Shown here in pieces: positions 20,182-28,360 of a DNA stretch of 64,000 bases. Positions within the stretch are counted from its first letter, which is position 1. Every line of letters begins with the position of its first letter. A program made the translations under genes and the position numbers. The notes below the pieces were generated by a model that worked only from the letters and a program-made list of their open reading frames with translations, was not told the DNA's origin and did not search any database. Source of the DNA: Streptomyces sp. NBC_01016 (GTDB lineage: Bacteria; Actinomycetota; Actinomycetes; Streptomycetales; Streptomycetaceae); contig NZ_JAPEOQ010000001.1 of assembly GCF_026341035.1 (NCBI RefSeq), positions 2,728,001 through 2,792,000 on the forward strand, in the 5' to 3' direction.

Positions 20182-21180
20182 TCACTTGCCGATGAAGCCG
20201 TTCGTCCGCAGGAAGTACAGCGCGGCCTGATCCGCGCTCTTGCCCTCCAGGTCGACCAGGCCGTTGAGCTTGATGATGGTCTTCTCGGTGAGCGCGTCAC
20301 CGAGCTTCTTCGCCAGCTTCGCGAGCTGCGGGTACTTCTTCGCGGTCTCGTCGCGCACGGTCAGCGCGGCGAGCTCCGTGGTGAAGTGCCCCTTGTCGTC
20401 GTCCAGGACCTTGAGATCCAGGGACTTCAGGCGGGCGTCCGTGGTGAACACCTCGGCGAACTTGCAGGGGCTGCCCTTCGCCACGTTCACGAAGTTCAGC
20501 GCGAACGCGTTCTGATAGACCTGCGGCGCGCCGAACTTGAGCTTGTACGGGCTCTGCTCCAGCGCCCCCAGCTCACGGTCCAGGAACTCCGAGGCTCCGC
20601 ACAGAGTGGCGTCCTCGGGGTGCTCCTTCGCCAGCTTCGCCAGGTCGCTGATCGAGTCGACCTTCCCGGCGCGGCCCTTCGCGTCGGAGGCGCGGGCCAT
20701 CGTGTACTGGTTGCCGAACTTCGCAGGGCCCAGCCACTTGATCTTGTGCTTCTTCAGGTCCTCGCTCGACGTGGCCCTGAACTGCGCGGCGCTGCCCTGC
20801 ACGGGTGTGTCGTGCTGCAGGAACTGGGTCCAGCCAGTGCCGGAGTAGTCCCAGTACATGTCGATGTCGCCGCCCTGCAGCGCGCTGCGGGCGATCGTGG
20901 TGCCCTGAAGGCCCGTCTGGTCCTTCGTCTGCGCCCCTGCGGCCTCGAGCGCGTACTTCGTGATCTTGCCGAGGATCTGCTGCTCGGTGAACTCCTTGGA
21001 GCCGACCGCGAAGTGCGCGCCCTTCAGGTCGACGTCCTTGGCGATCGAGCCGCCGTCGAGCTGCTTCTGGCTCGCCGTCCGCGGCAGGTTGTCGGAGGAA
21101 CCGGCGGACGCGCCGGAGCAGCCCGTCAGGGCCGCGCCGAGCAGAGCGACGCACAGTGCCGCGGCCGGTCCGAATCGCAT
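20182..21180 (-). CDS. proX: Glycine betaine/osmoprotectant ABC transporter, binding lipoprotein
   Basis: Periplasmic-binding-type lipoprotein of 332 aa. The signal peptide ends in the lipobox LTGCSG (Cys22). The mature part is of the OpuAC/ProX fold: FAVGSKEFTEQQILGKITKY, DMYWDYSGTGWTQFLQ with the aromatic residues that cage quaternary amines, and AFALNFVNVAKGSPCKFAEV. It is last in a four-gene operon with two permeases and an ATPase. Start is uncertain between ATG 21180 and GTGs at 21192 and 21201; the lipobox is kept in all. Exact substrate is inferred. Confidence 0.85.
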   Translation of the reverse strand: MRFGPAAALCVALLGAALTGCSGASAGSSDNLPRTASQKQLDGGSIAKDVDLKGAHFAVGSKEFTEQQILGKITKYALEAAGAQTKDQTGLQGTTIARSALQGGDIDMYWDYSGTGWTQFLQHDTPVQGSAAQFRATSSEDLKKHKIKWLGPAKFGNQYTMARASDAKGRAGKVDSISDLAKLAKEHPEDATLCGASEFLDRELGALEQSPYKLKFGAPQVYQNAFALNFVNVAKGSPCKFAEVFTTDARLKSLDLKVLDDDKGHFTTELAALTVRDETAKKYPQLAKLAKKLGDALTEKTIIKLNGLVDLEGKSADQAALYFLRTNGFIGK

Positions 21181-21211
21181 GTGTGTCTTCACTTCTCTCA
21201 CAGGCCCCTTC

Positions 21212-22003
21212 TCACAGACCGCGCGGGCGCAGCAGGTTCTCGACGATCCCGGCGACCCAGTCCACGAGCAGCGCGAGGACGGCCACGAGCACACTTCCGG
21301 TGATCAGGACCAGGTTCCGGCTGGAGTTGATCCCGTTCGAGATCACATCGCCGAGGCCGCCGGCCCCGATGAACGTCGCGAGCGCGACCGTGCCCACCGT
21401 GATCACCAGTGCCGTACGGATACCGGCGAGCATCACCGGCACCGCGAGCGGCAGTTCGATCCGCCGCAGCACCTCCCACCGGGTCATGCCCATGCCCTGA
21501 GCGGACTCCAGGATCGACGGATCGACCTGCTGGAGGCCCGCGATGGTGTTGCGCAGCACCGGAAGCACCCCGTAGGCGACGAACGCGATCAGCGCGATCT
21601 GCGTCACCCCGAGGCTGACGAAGGCCACCGCGAGCAGCACGATCAGGCCGAGCGAGGGCAGCGCCTGCCCGATGCTGGCGATCGCGAGGACCGGCCCGGC
21701 GAGGGGGCGGGCCCAGCGGCGGGTGAGCAGCACGCCGAGCGGGATGGCGATCACCAGGATGAAGACCGTGGCGACCGCGGTCAGTTCGAGGTGCGTGAGG
21801 GTGCGGCTGAGCAGGTAGTCCGCGTTCAGGCTGCGCAGCTCGATCTGGTCCTTCTCCTGCCCGGAGACGTACCAGGCGAGGAGCGCGAGGACCACGGCGA
21901 GGGCGAGCGGGGTGAGGGCGAGGCGCCACAGCGGCGGCAGGACACGGGTGCGTTCGGTGGCCTTCGCTGCGGCCGGGAGCTCGTCGACGAGTGCCTGGGT
22001 CAC
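21212..22003 (-). CDS. proZ: Osmoprotectant ABC transporter permease
   Basis: Inner membrane permease of 263 aa with an N-terminal helix and the binding-protein-dependent transport domain of about five helices. The EAA coupling loop is ESAQGMGMTRWEVLRRIELP. GTG start at 22003 overlaps the stop of the ATPase gene (GTGA), indicating coupling. It resembles the other permease of the operon (23106-23753) but carries a longer N-terminal region. The gene name is by analogy to OpuC/ProU-like systems. Confidence 0.85.
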   Translation of the reverse strand: MTQALVDELPAAAKATERTRVLPPLWRLALTPLALAVVLALLAWYVSGQEKDQIELRSLNADYLLSRTLTHLELTAVATVFILVIAIPLGVLLTRRWARPLAGPVLAIASIGQALPSLGLIVLLAVAFVSLGVTQIALIAFVAYGVLPVLRNTIAGLQQVDPSILESAQGMGMTRWEVLRRIELPLAVPVMLAGIRTALVITVGTVALATFIGAGGLGDVISNGINSSRNLVLITGSVLVAVLALLVDWVAGIVENLLRPRGL

Positions 22004-23109
22004 GGCCGGGCCCCCTGCAGCAGACCGGAGCCGCCCTCGGCGTGGATCAGCATCCGCAGGGCGTCCAGGGTGACGACCCCGCGGTAGCGGCCCGCGTCGT
22101 CCACGACCGTCAGCGCGGACGCGTTCACGGCGAGCAGCTCGTCGAGCGCGTCGTACAGGCTCGTGCCGGGGCCGAGCGGGGAGATCAGCGGCAGTCGCGC
22201 GCCACCGTCCGCGGGCAGCCAGCCGACGGGGCGGCGGTCCTCGTCCAGGACCACCACGGACTCGCGGTCGCTGTCCATGGCCGCGTCCCGCTGGTCCTCG
22301 GCGCTCGCCGATTCGGCGACCGTGGGCCACAGCGGTACGTCGACGTTCCCGAGCCGGGTCAGCGAGAGGCGGCGGACGGCCGCGCCCGCGCCGATGAAGT
22401 TCGTGACGAACTCGCTGGCGGGCTCGGCGAGGATCTTCTCGGGGGTGTCGTACTGGACGACGTTGCCGTGCTCGGCGAAGACGGCGATCTTGTCGCCCAT
22501 CTTCACGGCCTCGTCGATGTCGTGGGTGACGAAGACGATCGTCTTGCGCAGCTTCGACTGGATCTTGAGGAACTCGTTCTGCAGCGCCTCGCGGTTGAGC
22601 GGGTCGATGGCGCCGAACGGCTCGTCCATCAGCATCACCTGCGGGTCGCCGCCGAGCGCGCGGGCGACGCCGACGCGCTGCTGCTGGCCGCCGGAGAGCT
22701 GCTTCGGGTAGCGGCCGCGGTACGTGTCCGGGTCCAGGCCCACCATGTCGAGCAGCTCGTCCACGCGCGCGTGGACGCGCTTCTTGTCCCAGCCGAGCAG
22801 GCCGGGCACGGTGGCTATGTTCTGGGCGACCGTCTGGTGCGGGAAGAGCCCGGACTGCTGGATCGCGTAGCCGATGCGGCGGCGCAGCTCGTGCACCGGG
22901 ATCTTCGTGACGTCCTCGTCGGCCAGGTGGATGCGGCCCGACGTCGGCTCGATCAGCCGGTTGATCAGCTTCATCGTGGTGGTCTTGCCGCAGCCGGAGG
23001 GCCCGACGAAGACCACGATCTTGCCCTCGGGGATCTCCAACGTCAGGTCGTCCACGGCCGGACGCTCCTGCCCTGCGTAGGACTTGGTCAGCCGGTCGAG
23101 CCGGATCAT
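22000..23109 (-). CDS. proV: Osmoprotectant ABC transporter ATPase with CBS domains
   Basis: Cytosolic ATPase of 369 aa. Motifs are Walker A GPSGCGKTTT (residues 36-45), Q-loop YAIQQSGLFP, ABC signature LSGGQQQRVGVARAL, Walker B VMLMDEPFGAIDP and switch HDIDEAVKMGD. The C-terminal ~110 residues form a CBS-type region, ending RGVVTLDALRML, that in OpuA/OpuC proteins senses ionic strength. Start overlaps the stop of the upstream permease (ATGA). Confidence 0.92.
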   Translation of the reverse strand: MIRLDRLTKSYAGQERPAVDDLTLEIPEGKIVVFVGPSGCGKTTTMKLINRLIEPTSGRIHLADEDVTKIPVHELRRRIGYAIQQSGLFPHQTVAQNIATVPGLLGWDKKRVHARVDELLDMVGLDPDTYRGRYPKQLSGGQQQRVGVARALGGDPQVMLMDEPFGAIDPLNREALQNEFLKIQSKLRKTIVFVTHDIDEAVKMGDKIAVFAEHGNVVQYDTPEKILAEPASEFVTNFIGAGAAVRRLSLTRLGNVDVPLWPTVAESASAEDQRDAAMDSDRESVVVLDEDRRPVGWLPADGGARLPLISPLGPGTSLYDALDELLAVNASALTVVDDAGRYRGVVTLDALRMLIHAEGGSGLLQGARP

Positions 23110-23753
23110 CGGGTGACCCCCTTCGGAGTGGTCAGACGGTTGAGCAGGGCGAAGAGCAGATCGAAGAGCAGCGCGAGGACAACGATGGCGAGCGCGCCCT
23201 CGAGCGTCAGATAGACGGCGAACGGGGTGCCCGCGCTGGCGAGTCCGTCGAGGATGAGCTTGCCGAGGCCAGGACCGTTCACGGCGGCGGCGATCGCGGC
23301 GATGCCGAGCAGCATCTGCGTCGCGACCCGCAGGCCGGTGAGGACCACGGGCCAGGCCAGCGGGAACTCGATGGTGGCGAGCACCTTGAGGCGCGTCATG
23401 CCCATCGCGTTCGCCGACTCGATGACGGCCGGGTCCAACTCGCGCAGACCGACCACCGTGTTACGTATGACGGGGAGCAGCGCGTACAGCGTCAGGGCCA
23501 CGATCGAGGGGCCCGTGCCCAGGCCGAGCGGCGTGATGAGCAGGCCGAACAGCGCGTACGACGGGATCGTCAGAAGCAGCCCGGCCGCCCCGAGCACGGC
23601 GGCGCGCGGCGCCTTCGTCCGGTACGTCAGGATCGCCACCGGCACGCCGATGAGTACCGCGAGGGCCAGCCCTTCGAGGACCAGCAGGATGTGCGCGAGC
23701 GTGGCGTCGAGCACGTCGGGCCAGTTGCCCTGGAAGTAGTCGAAGAAGTTCAC
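23106..23753 (-). CDS. proW: Osmoprotectant ABC transporter permease (first gene of operon)
   Basis: A 215-aa membrane protein with about five or six helices and the coupling loop ESANAMGMTRLKVLATIEFP. It begins MNFFDYFQGNWPDVLDATLA, the usual start of OpuCB-like permeases. It is the first gene of the minus-strand operon permease-ATPase-permease-binding protein. An ATGA overlap links it to the ATPase gene. Confidence 0.88.
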   Translation of the reverse strand: MNFFDYFQGNWPDVLDATLAHILLVLEGLALAVLIGVPVAILTYRTKAPRAAVLGAAGLLLTIPSYALFGLLITPLGLGTGPSIVALTLYALLPVIRNTVVGLRELDPAVIESANAMGMTRLKVLATIEFPLAWPVVLTGLRVATQMLLGIAAIAAAVNGPGLGKLILDGLASAGTPFAVYLTLEGALAIVVLALLFDLLFALLNRLTTPKGVTR

Positions 23754-24217
23754 GCCGGCCTCCCTTGCGGTGCCGGTGGCCTACGGACCGGCCGGGTCGG
23801 CCGGTCCACAGAGGGGGCGGGGGAGGTCATCGGTGAACTCCTGTTCAGTTCATAGGTGCGTACGGCGGTTCGCCGCACGGCTGCTGGTGGTGGTTCCGGG
23901 CACGACCGGGCACGCCCCGGCCCGGGGCGAAGGAGAGGGGTGGTGTCGAAACCGGAAGGCGCCTACCCAGTCGGGCGGCACTGATGTGCACGGGTTTACG
24001 GAACCGCTGGGGCCGTAATTATGGCGAACGTCCTGGTCACCCACGGGTCACCCAGGGGCGCCTGCGAATGATATGGAGGCGTATGCGCGGTTATTTCGTA
24101 CGTGGGTGCGACCTGTGGGACGCATCGGGACCGGGCCACTGACCACCACGCCGCGGGCGGATACCCTGGAGGGCGACCTGTCCGTAAAGCCACCCGACCT
24201 GAGGATTCGCGACCGCC
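23754..24217. other. Intergenic region between the osmoprotectant operon and ffh
   Basis: About 460 bases holding the divergent promoters. One small palindrome, TGAAC-tcct-GTTCA (23834-23847), lies about 80 bases upstream of the permease start and is a candidate operator. The GC-rich hairpin gcggttcgccgc is near 23865. No convincing -35/-10 pair or RNA gene was seen. Confidence 0.4.
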
Positions 24218-25777
24218 GTGTTCGACACTCTCTCCGATCGCCTCGCAGCGACATTCAAGAACCTCCGCGGCAAGGGGCGCCTCAGCGAGGCGGACATCGA
24301 CGCCACGGCGCGCGAGATCCGGATCGCCCTCCTTGAAGCCGACGTGGCGCTGCCCGTCGTCCGCGCATTCATCAAGCAGGTGAAGGAACGGGCCACCGGC
24401 GTCGAGGTCTCCCAGGCGCTGAACCCCGCCCAGCAGGTCATCAAGATCGTCAACGAGGAGCTCGTCGGCATCCTCGGTGGCGAGACCCGCCGGCTGCGCT
24501 TCGCCAAGACCGGCCCGACCGTGATCATGCTCGCGGGTCTGCAGGGTGCGGGTAAGACGACCCTCGCGGGCAAGCTCGGCGCCTGGCTCAAGGGCCAGGG
24601 CCACTCCCCGCTGCTCGTCGCCTGTGACCTCCAGCGCCCGAACGCCGTGAACCAGCTGAGCGTCGTCGCCGAGCGGGCTGGCGTGGGCATCTACGCGCCG
24701 GAGCCGGGCAACGGCGTGGGCGACCCGGTCAAGGTCGCCAAGGACTCCATCGAGCACGCCAAGGCCAAGGTCTACGACGTCGTCGTCGTCGACACCGCGG
24801 GCCGCCTCGGCATCGACCAGGAGCTGATGCAGCAGGCCGCGGACATCCGCGACGCCGTCAGCCCGGACGAGGTCCTCTTCGTCGTCGACGCCATGATCGG
24901 TCAGGACGCGGTCAACACGGCCGAGGCCTTCCGTGACGGCGTCGGCTTCGACGGCGTGGTGCTCTCCAAGCTCGACGGTGACGCCCGCGGTGGTGCGGCC
25001 CTGTCGATCGCGCACGTCACCGGCAAGCAGATCATGTTCGCCTCCAACGGCGAGAAGCTGGACGACTTCGACGCGTTCCACCCGGACCGCATGGCGTCCC
25101 GCATCCTCGGCATGGGCGACATGCTCACGCTGATCGAGAAGGCCGAGCAGACCTTCTCGCAGCAAGAGGCCGAGAAGATGGCCTCCAAGCTGGCCTCCAA
25201 GAAGGGCCAGGACTTCACGCTCGACGACTTCCTGGCGCAGATGGAGCAGGTCAGGAAGATGGGCTCCATGTCCAAGCTGCTCGGCATGCTGCCGGGCATG
25301 GGGCAGATGAAGGACCAGATCGCCAACCTCGACGAGCGCGACGTCGACCGCACGGCCGCGATCATCAAGTCGATGACCCCGGGCGAGCGCCAGGAGCCGA
25401 CGATCATCAACGGCTCGCGCCGCGCCCGTATCGCCAAGGGCTCCGGTGTCGAGGTCAGCGCGGTCAAGAACCTGGTCGAGCGGTTCTTCGAGGCCCGCAA
25501 GATGATGTCCCGCATGGCCCAGGGCGGCGGCATGCCCGGGATGCCGGGCATGCCCGGCTCGGGCGGTGGCCCCGGCAAGCAGAAGAAGCAGCAGAAGAAG
25601 GCCAAGGGCAAGCAGCGCTCCGGCAACCCGATGAAGCGCAAGCAGCAGGAGCAGGAGGAGGCCGCCCGGCGTGCGGCCGCCGCCGAGGCGGGCGGCGCGC
25701 TCGGCCTGCCGGGCGCGGGCCAGCAGGACCCCAAGGACTTCGAGCTCCCCGACGAGTTCAAGAAGTTCATGGGCTGA
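24218..25777 (+). CDS. ffh: Signal recognition particle protein Ffh
   Basis: SRP GTPase that binds signal sequences and 4.5S RNA and delivers ribosomes to FtsY. It starts MFDTLSDRLAATFKNLRGKG (N domain). The G domain has GLQGAGKTTLAGKLG, DTAGRLGIDQELM and SKLDGDARGGAAL. The Met-rich M domain follows from about residue 300, with SKLLGMLPGMGQMKDQI and INGSRRARIAKGSGVEV. A Gly/Met/Pro and Lys/Gln-rich tail of about 85 residues is a Streptomyces feature. GTG start, 519 aa. Confidence 0.96.
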   Translation: MFDTLSDRLAATFKNLRGKGRLSEADIDATAREIRIALLEADVALPVVRAFIKQVKERATGVEVSQALNPAQQVIKIVNEELVGILGGETRRLRFAKTGPTVIMLAGLQGAGKTTLAGKLGAWLKGQGHSPLLVACDLQRPNAVNQLSVVAERAGVGIYAPEPGNGVGDPVKVAKDSIEHAKAKVYDVVVVDTAGRLGIDQELMQQAADIRDAVSPDEVLFVVDAMIGQDAVNTAEAFRDGVGFDGVVLSKLDGDARGGAALSIAHVTGKQIMFASNGEKLDDFDAFHPDRMASRILGMGDMLTLIEKAEQTFSQQEAEKMASKLASKKGQDFTLDDFLAQMEQVRKMGSMSKLLGMLPGMGQMKDQIANLDERDVDRTAAIIKSMTPGERQEPTIINGSRRARIAKGSGVEVSAVKNLVERFFEARKMMSRMAQGGGMPGMPGMPGSGGGPGKQKKQQKKAKGKQRSGNPMKRKQQEQEEAARRAAAAEAGGALGLPGAGQQDPKDFELPDEFKKFMG

Positions 25778-25788
25778 GGCCGCGGCTT

Positions 25789-25814
25789 TTTGATTGCGTA
25801 ATTTGATTGCGTAA
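25789..25814. repeat. Perfect 13-bp tandem duplication after ffh
   Basis: tttgattgcgtaa occurs twice back to back (25789-25801, 25802-25814), 12 bases after the ffh stop. The second copy runs into the left arm of the terminator hairpin. The AT-rich unit contrasts with its surroundings. Confidence 0.85.
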
Positions 25815-25847
25815 GGGGCGCCCACCCATGGTGGGCGCCCCTTACGC
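25809..25847. terminator. Strong bidirectional terminator between ffh and yhfW
   Basis: Perfect 18-bp inverted repeat: arms at 25809-25826 and 25830-25847 around a three-base loop (core aaggggcgcccacc). It serves ffh from the left and the converging yhf operon from the right. Confidence 0.88.
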
Positions 25848-25848
25848 A

Positions 25849-25897
25849 TGTCCTTTACGTGGCTACGGAGACGTGTCCTTACGCGGCTACGGAGACG
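25849..25897. repeat. 24/25-bp tandem direct repeat downstream of yhfW
   Basis: A unit containing ggctacggagacg with a tgtcctt(t)acg prefix occurs twice, at 25849-25873 and 25874-25897, differing by one deletion and one substitution. It fills the space between the terminator and the yhfW stop. Confidence 0.8.
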
Positions 25898-25898
25898 G

Positions 25899-27191
25899 TC
25901 AGGCCGCCCGCGCCGCGGCCTCGCGGATCTCCGCGCCGTTGGCAAGGCCCGCCGGATCGAGCCCAAGGGCGGCAGCCGCGGTTGCGCCCACGTCCGCCAG
26001 GCTCGACGCGTCCGGCAGCAGCTCCACGCCGGGCGCCCCTGGCCGGTGGATCAGCACCGGCACGTACTCGCGCGTGTGGTACGCGTGGCCGATCGCCGGG
26101 TCGTTGCCGTGGTCGCCCGTGACGATCAGCCGGTCGCCGGGCCCGGTCAGCAGGGACAGCAGCGCCGCGAGCCCCGCGTCGACCTGCTCCAGGATGCGGC
26201 CGTACCGCTCGACGTCCTGCTGGTGCCCGGCGAGGTCCGACTCCTGGACGTTGGCCACCACCAGCGCGCCGCCGTCCGCCCGCACCGCCTCCAGGGTGTG
26301 CGCGAGCACCTCGGCCGTGGCCACGGCGGGCCGCCGCACCGCCGCCTCGCAGGCGAGGATGTCCGCGGCCTTGCCGACGAGCGTCACCGGGATCCCGGCC
26401 CGGGCGGCCAGGTCGGGGAGCTGCCGGGTGTGGTCCAGCTCGGCGCCCAGGTGCTGCACCTGGAGCCCGCCGTTGCGGTAGAAACCGGTCGCAGGGGTGT
26501 CCAGGCCGACCGTGCCGCCGTCCCCGTCCCGTACGAACTCCGGCAGCGGACCGTCCGCGTGCCCGCCCACCGCGATGACCCGGGCCACGGGCGCGACGGC
26601 CCGTACCGTACGGGCGACCGAGAGGATGCCGTCGAAGTCGAGATCGAAGTCGGGGTCGTCCAGGCGGCCCGAGGCGTTCCAGTTGATGCCGGGGTCCGCC
26701 TCCAGGTTGTCGTGCACCAGGACCGCGGCGTCGACCACCAACAGGGGCTTGCCGTCGAGGCGTTCCACCCGGTGGCCCGCGTCCGTCAGAGCCCGTGTCA
26801 CGCCGTCCAGGTGGTCCGCGAGCCGGGCCACCGTCACCCTGCTGAAGTCGGCGCCCATCATCGTCTGGTGCCCGGCGAACGTGTCCGCCCCCGGGTAGCC
26901 GAGCGCCGCACGCCCGACCGCGACCGGCAGATGCGTGCGCCGCGCCAGGTCCGGGTGCGGGTGCACGAGGCCGAGGCCGAGCGCGCCGAGCGCCGGCAGC
27001 CGCAGCGGTCGGCCGAACGCCTCCCGGCACCGGTCGAGCACGTGCCCGCAGGTGTCCGCTGTCAGATCACCGGGGCGCAGCGCCCCGGCGTCCGGCATCG
27101 CGCCGACTCCGAACCCGTCCACCACCACGATCACGGTCTTGCTCGTCGCAGGCTTTCCGGGCATCACGGGGCCCTTCTCTTGCTTGTTCAT
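25899..27191 (-). CDS. yhfW: YhfW-like phosphopentomutase-family metalloenzyme
   Basis: A 430-aa member of the alkaline phosphatase superfamily related to phosphopentomutase DeoB. Metal and active-site motifs are IVVVDGFGVGAMPDAG near the N-terminus, GADTFAGHQTMMG (candidate phospho-Thr), VTGDHGNDPAIG and YHTREYVPVLIH. It likely moves or removes phosphate on a sugar-like substrate; the real substrate is unknown. It is last gene of the yhf-like operon. ATG 27191 overlaps the yhfX stop (TGATG); a second in-frame ATG at 27164 has an equally good site because the ribosome-binding segment is duplicated. Confidence 0.85.
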   Translation of the reverse strand: MNKQEKGPVMPGKPATSKTVIVVVDGFGVGAMPDAGALRPGDLTADTCGHVLDRCREAFGRPLRLPALGALGLGLVHPHPDLARRTHLPVAVGRAALGYPGADTFAGHQTMMGADFSRVTVARLADHLDGVTRALTDAGHRVERLDGKPLLVVDAAVLVHDNLEADPGINWNASGRLDDPDFDLDFDGILSVARTVRAVAPVARVIAVGGHADGPLPEFVRDGDGGTVGLDTPATGFYRNGGLQVQHLGAELDHTRQLPDLAARAGIPVTLVGKAADILACEAAVRRPAVATAEVLAHTLEAVRADGGALVVANVQESDLAGHQQDVERYGRILEQVDAGLAALLSLLTGPGDRLIVTGDHGNDPAIGHAYHTREYVPVLIHRPGAPGVELLPDASSLADVGATAAAALGLDPAGLANGAEIREAAARAA

Positions 27192-28354
27192 CACAGGGCC
27201 CTTCCTTGCGCGTCGTACAGGCCGAGGAGGCGTGGCGCCCCCGCGGCGAGGCCTTCGACGACCGCGACCGTCGAGCGCGTCACGAAGATCTGCGTACGGA
27301 ACGCCAGCAGCACCGTGTCGCCGACCCGGACGTCCGCGCCGGGCGCGGGGGCGTCGAGCAGCCGGTAGTAGTCGATGTTCTCGGCGGGCGCGCCCTGGAC
27401 CCGCAGCCGCTCGCCGGTGCGGGGCAGCAGCGCCGTCTTGATCCCCGAGCGCGGGTAGAAGCCGCCGCCGTACACGGCGGGCCTGCCGTCCGCGAGGGTG
27501 TGCGCGACCTCGGTGACGTACACGTAGGCGGGCTTCTCGGGCTGGGTGAGGTCGTGGGCGTGCAGCGGTGTCGTACCGGTCAGGGAGTGGCCGGGTTCGC
27601 CGTGCGTGGCGCCGAGTTCGGCCAGCAGCGGGAGCGTCGCCATGGACGTCGCGCTGGGGGCGCTGAGCTTGAGATCCGTGTGGCCGCGCGTGGCCAGCGT
27701 CTGGCGCGCCTTGAGGGCGAGTTCGAAGTTCGGCGTGGCGGCCGGTGCGCCGGTGGCCGGGTCGCACAGCACGCACGGGAACGCCGTGACGCCCGCGATC
27801 CGCACGCCCGGGAGCCGCTCGACCTCCGCCGCGAAGGCATCGAGCCCGGCGAGCGGTACACCGCCCTCCTGACCGGGGTACACCGAACCCGCGGCGCCCT
27901 CCAGGCGGATCAACACGTCCTGTACGAAGCCCAGTTCGCGAGCCGCTTCCGATACGGCGCGGGCGTTGGCCAGGTCGTACACGGTCACCGTCTCCGGACG
28001 CCAGGCCAGCATCTCGGGCAGGGCGCGGCGCGGGATCTGCACCAGGTGGCCGAGGTTTCCGGCCTGCGCGCCCGCCGCGTGCAGGGTGCGGGCCTCGGGC
28101 GGGTCGATGGCGGCGTAGCGGGGGATGTGCCGGGCGATGGCCCTGATCAGCTCGGGGTTGCGGCCGAGCTGCTTGACGACGAACCACAGGCTCAGGCCGA
28201 GCCGGTCCGCCTCGGCGGCGAGCAGCGCGGCGTTCGCCTCGATGGCGTCGAGATCCATGACGTACGTGTCCGGGGGGATCTCGCCCCGTCGGTGCAGGTC
28301 CGCCGCGGCGTCGGCCAGCTCGGGGTTGCGGGTGAGCAGACTGTCGAGGAACAC
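27191..28354 (-). CDS. yhfX: YhfX-like PLP enzyme, alanine racemase fold
   Basis: A 387-aa fold-type III PLP protein; the same length as I recall for E. coli YhfX. The PLP Lys is in LSLWFVVKQLGRNPELIRAI (residue about 61). Phosphate-binding and barrel motifs follow: GVTAFPCVLC, GHTDLKLSAPSATSM, GATHGEPGHSLTGTTPLH and VYGGGFYPRSG. Reaction is unknown; racemisation, epimerisation or decarboxylation of an amino acid-like compound is possible. GTG start seven bases after the yhfS stop, with AAGGA upstream. Coupled to yhfW by a one-base overlap. Confidence 0.88.
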   Translation of the reverse strand: MFLDSLLTRNPELADAAADLHRRGEIPPDTYVMDLDAIEANAALLAAEADRLGLSLWFVVKQLGRNPELIRAIARHIPRYAAIDPPEARTLHAAGAQAGNLGHLVQIPRRALPEMLAWRPETVTVYDLANARAVSEAARELGFVQDVLIRLEGAAGSVYPGQEGGVPLAGLDAFAAEVERLPGVRIAGVTAFPCVLCDPATGAPAATPNFELALKARQTLATRGHTDLKLSAPSATSMATLPLLAELGATHGEPGHSLTGTTPLHAHDLTQPEKPAYVYVTEVAHTLADGRPAVYGGGFYPRSGIKTALLPRTGERLRVQGAPAENIDYYRLLDAPAPGADVRVGDTVLLAFRTQIFVTRSTVAVVEGLAAGAPRLLGLYDAQGRAL

Positions 28355-28360
28355 GGTCGG

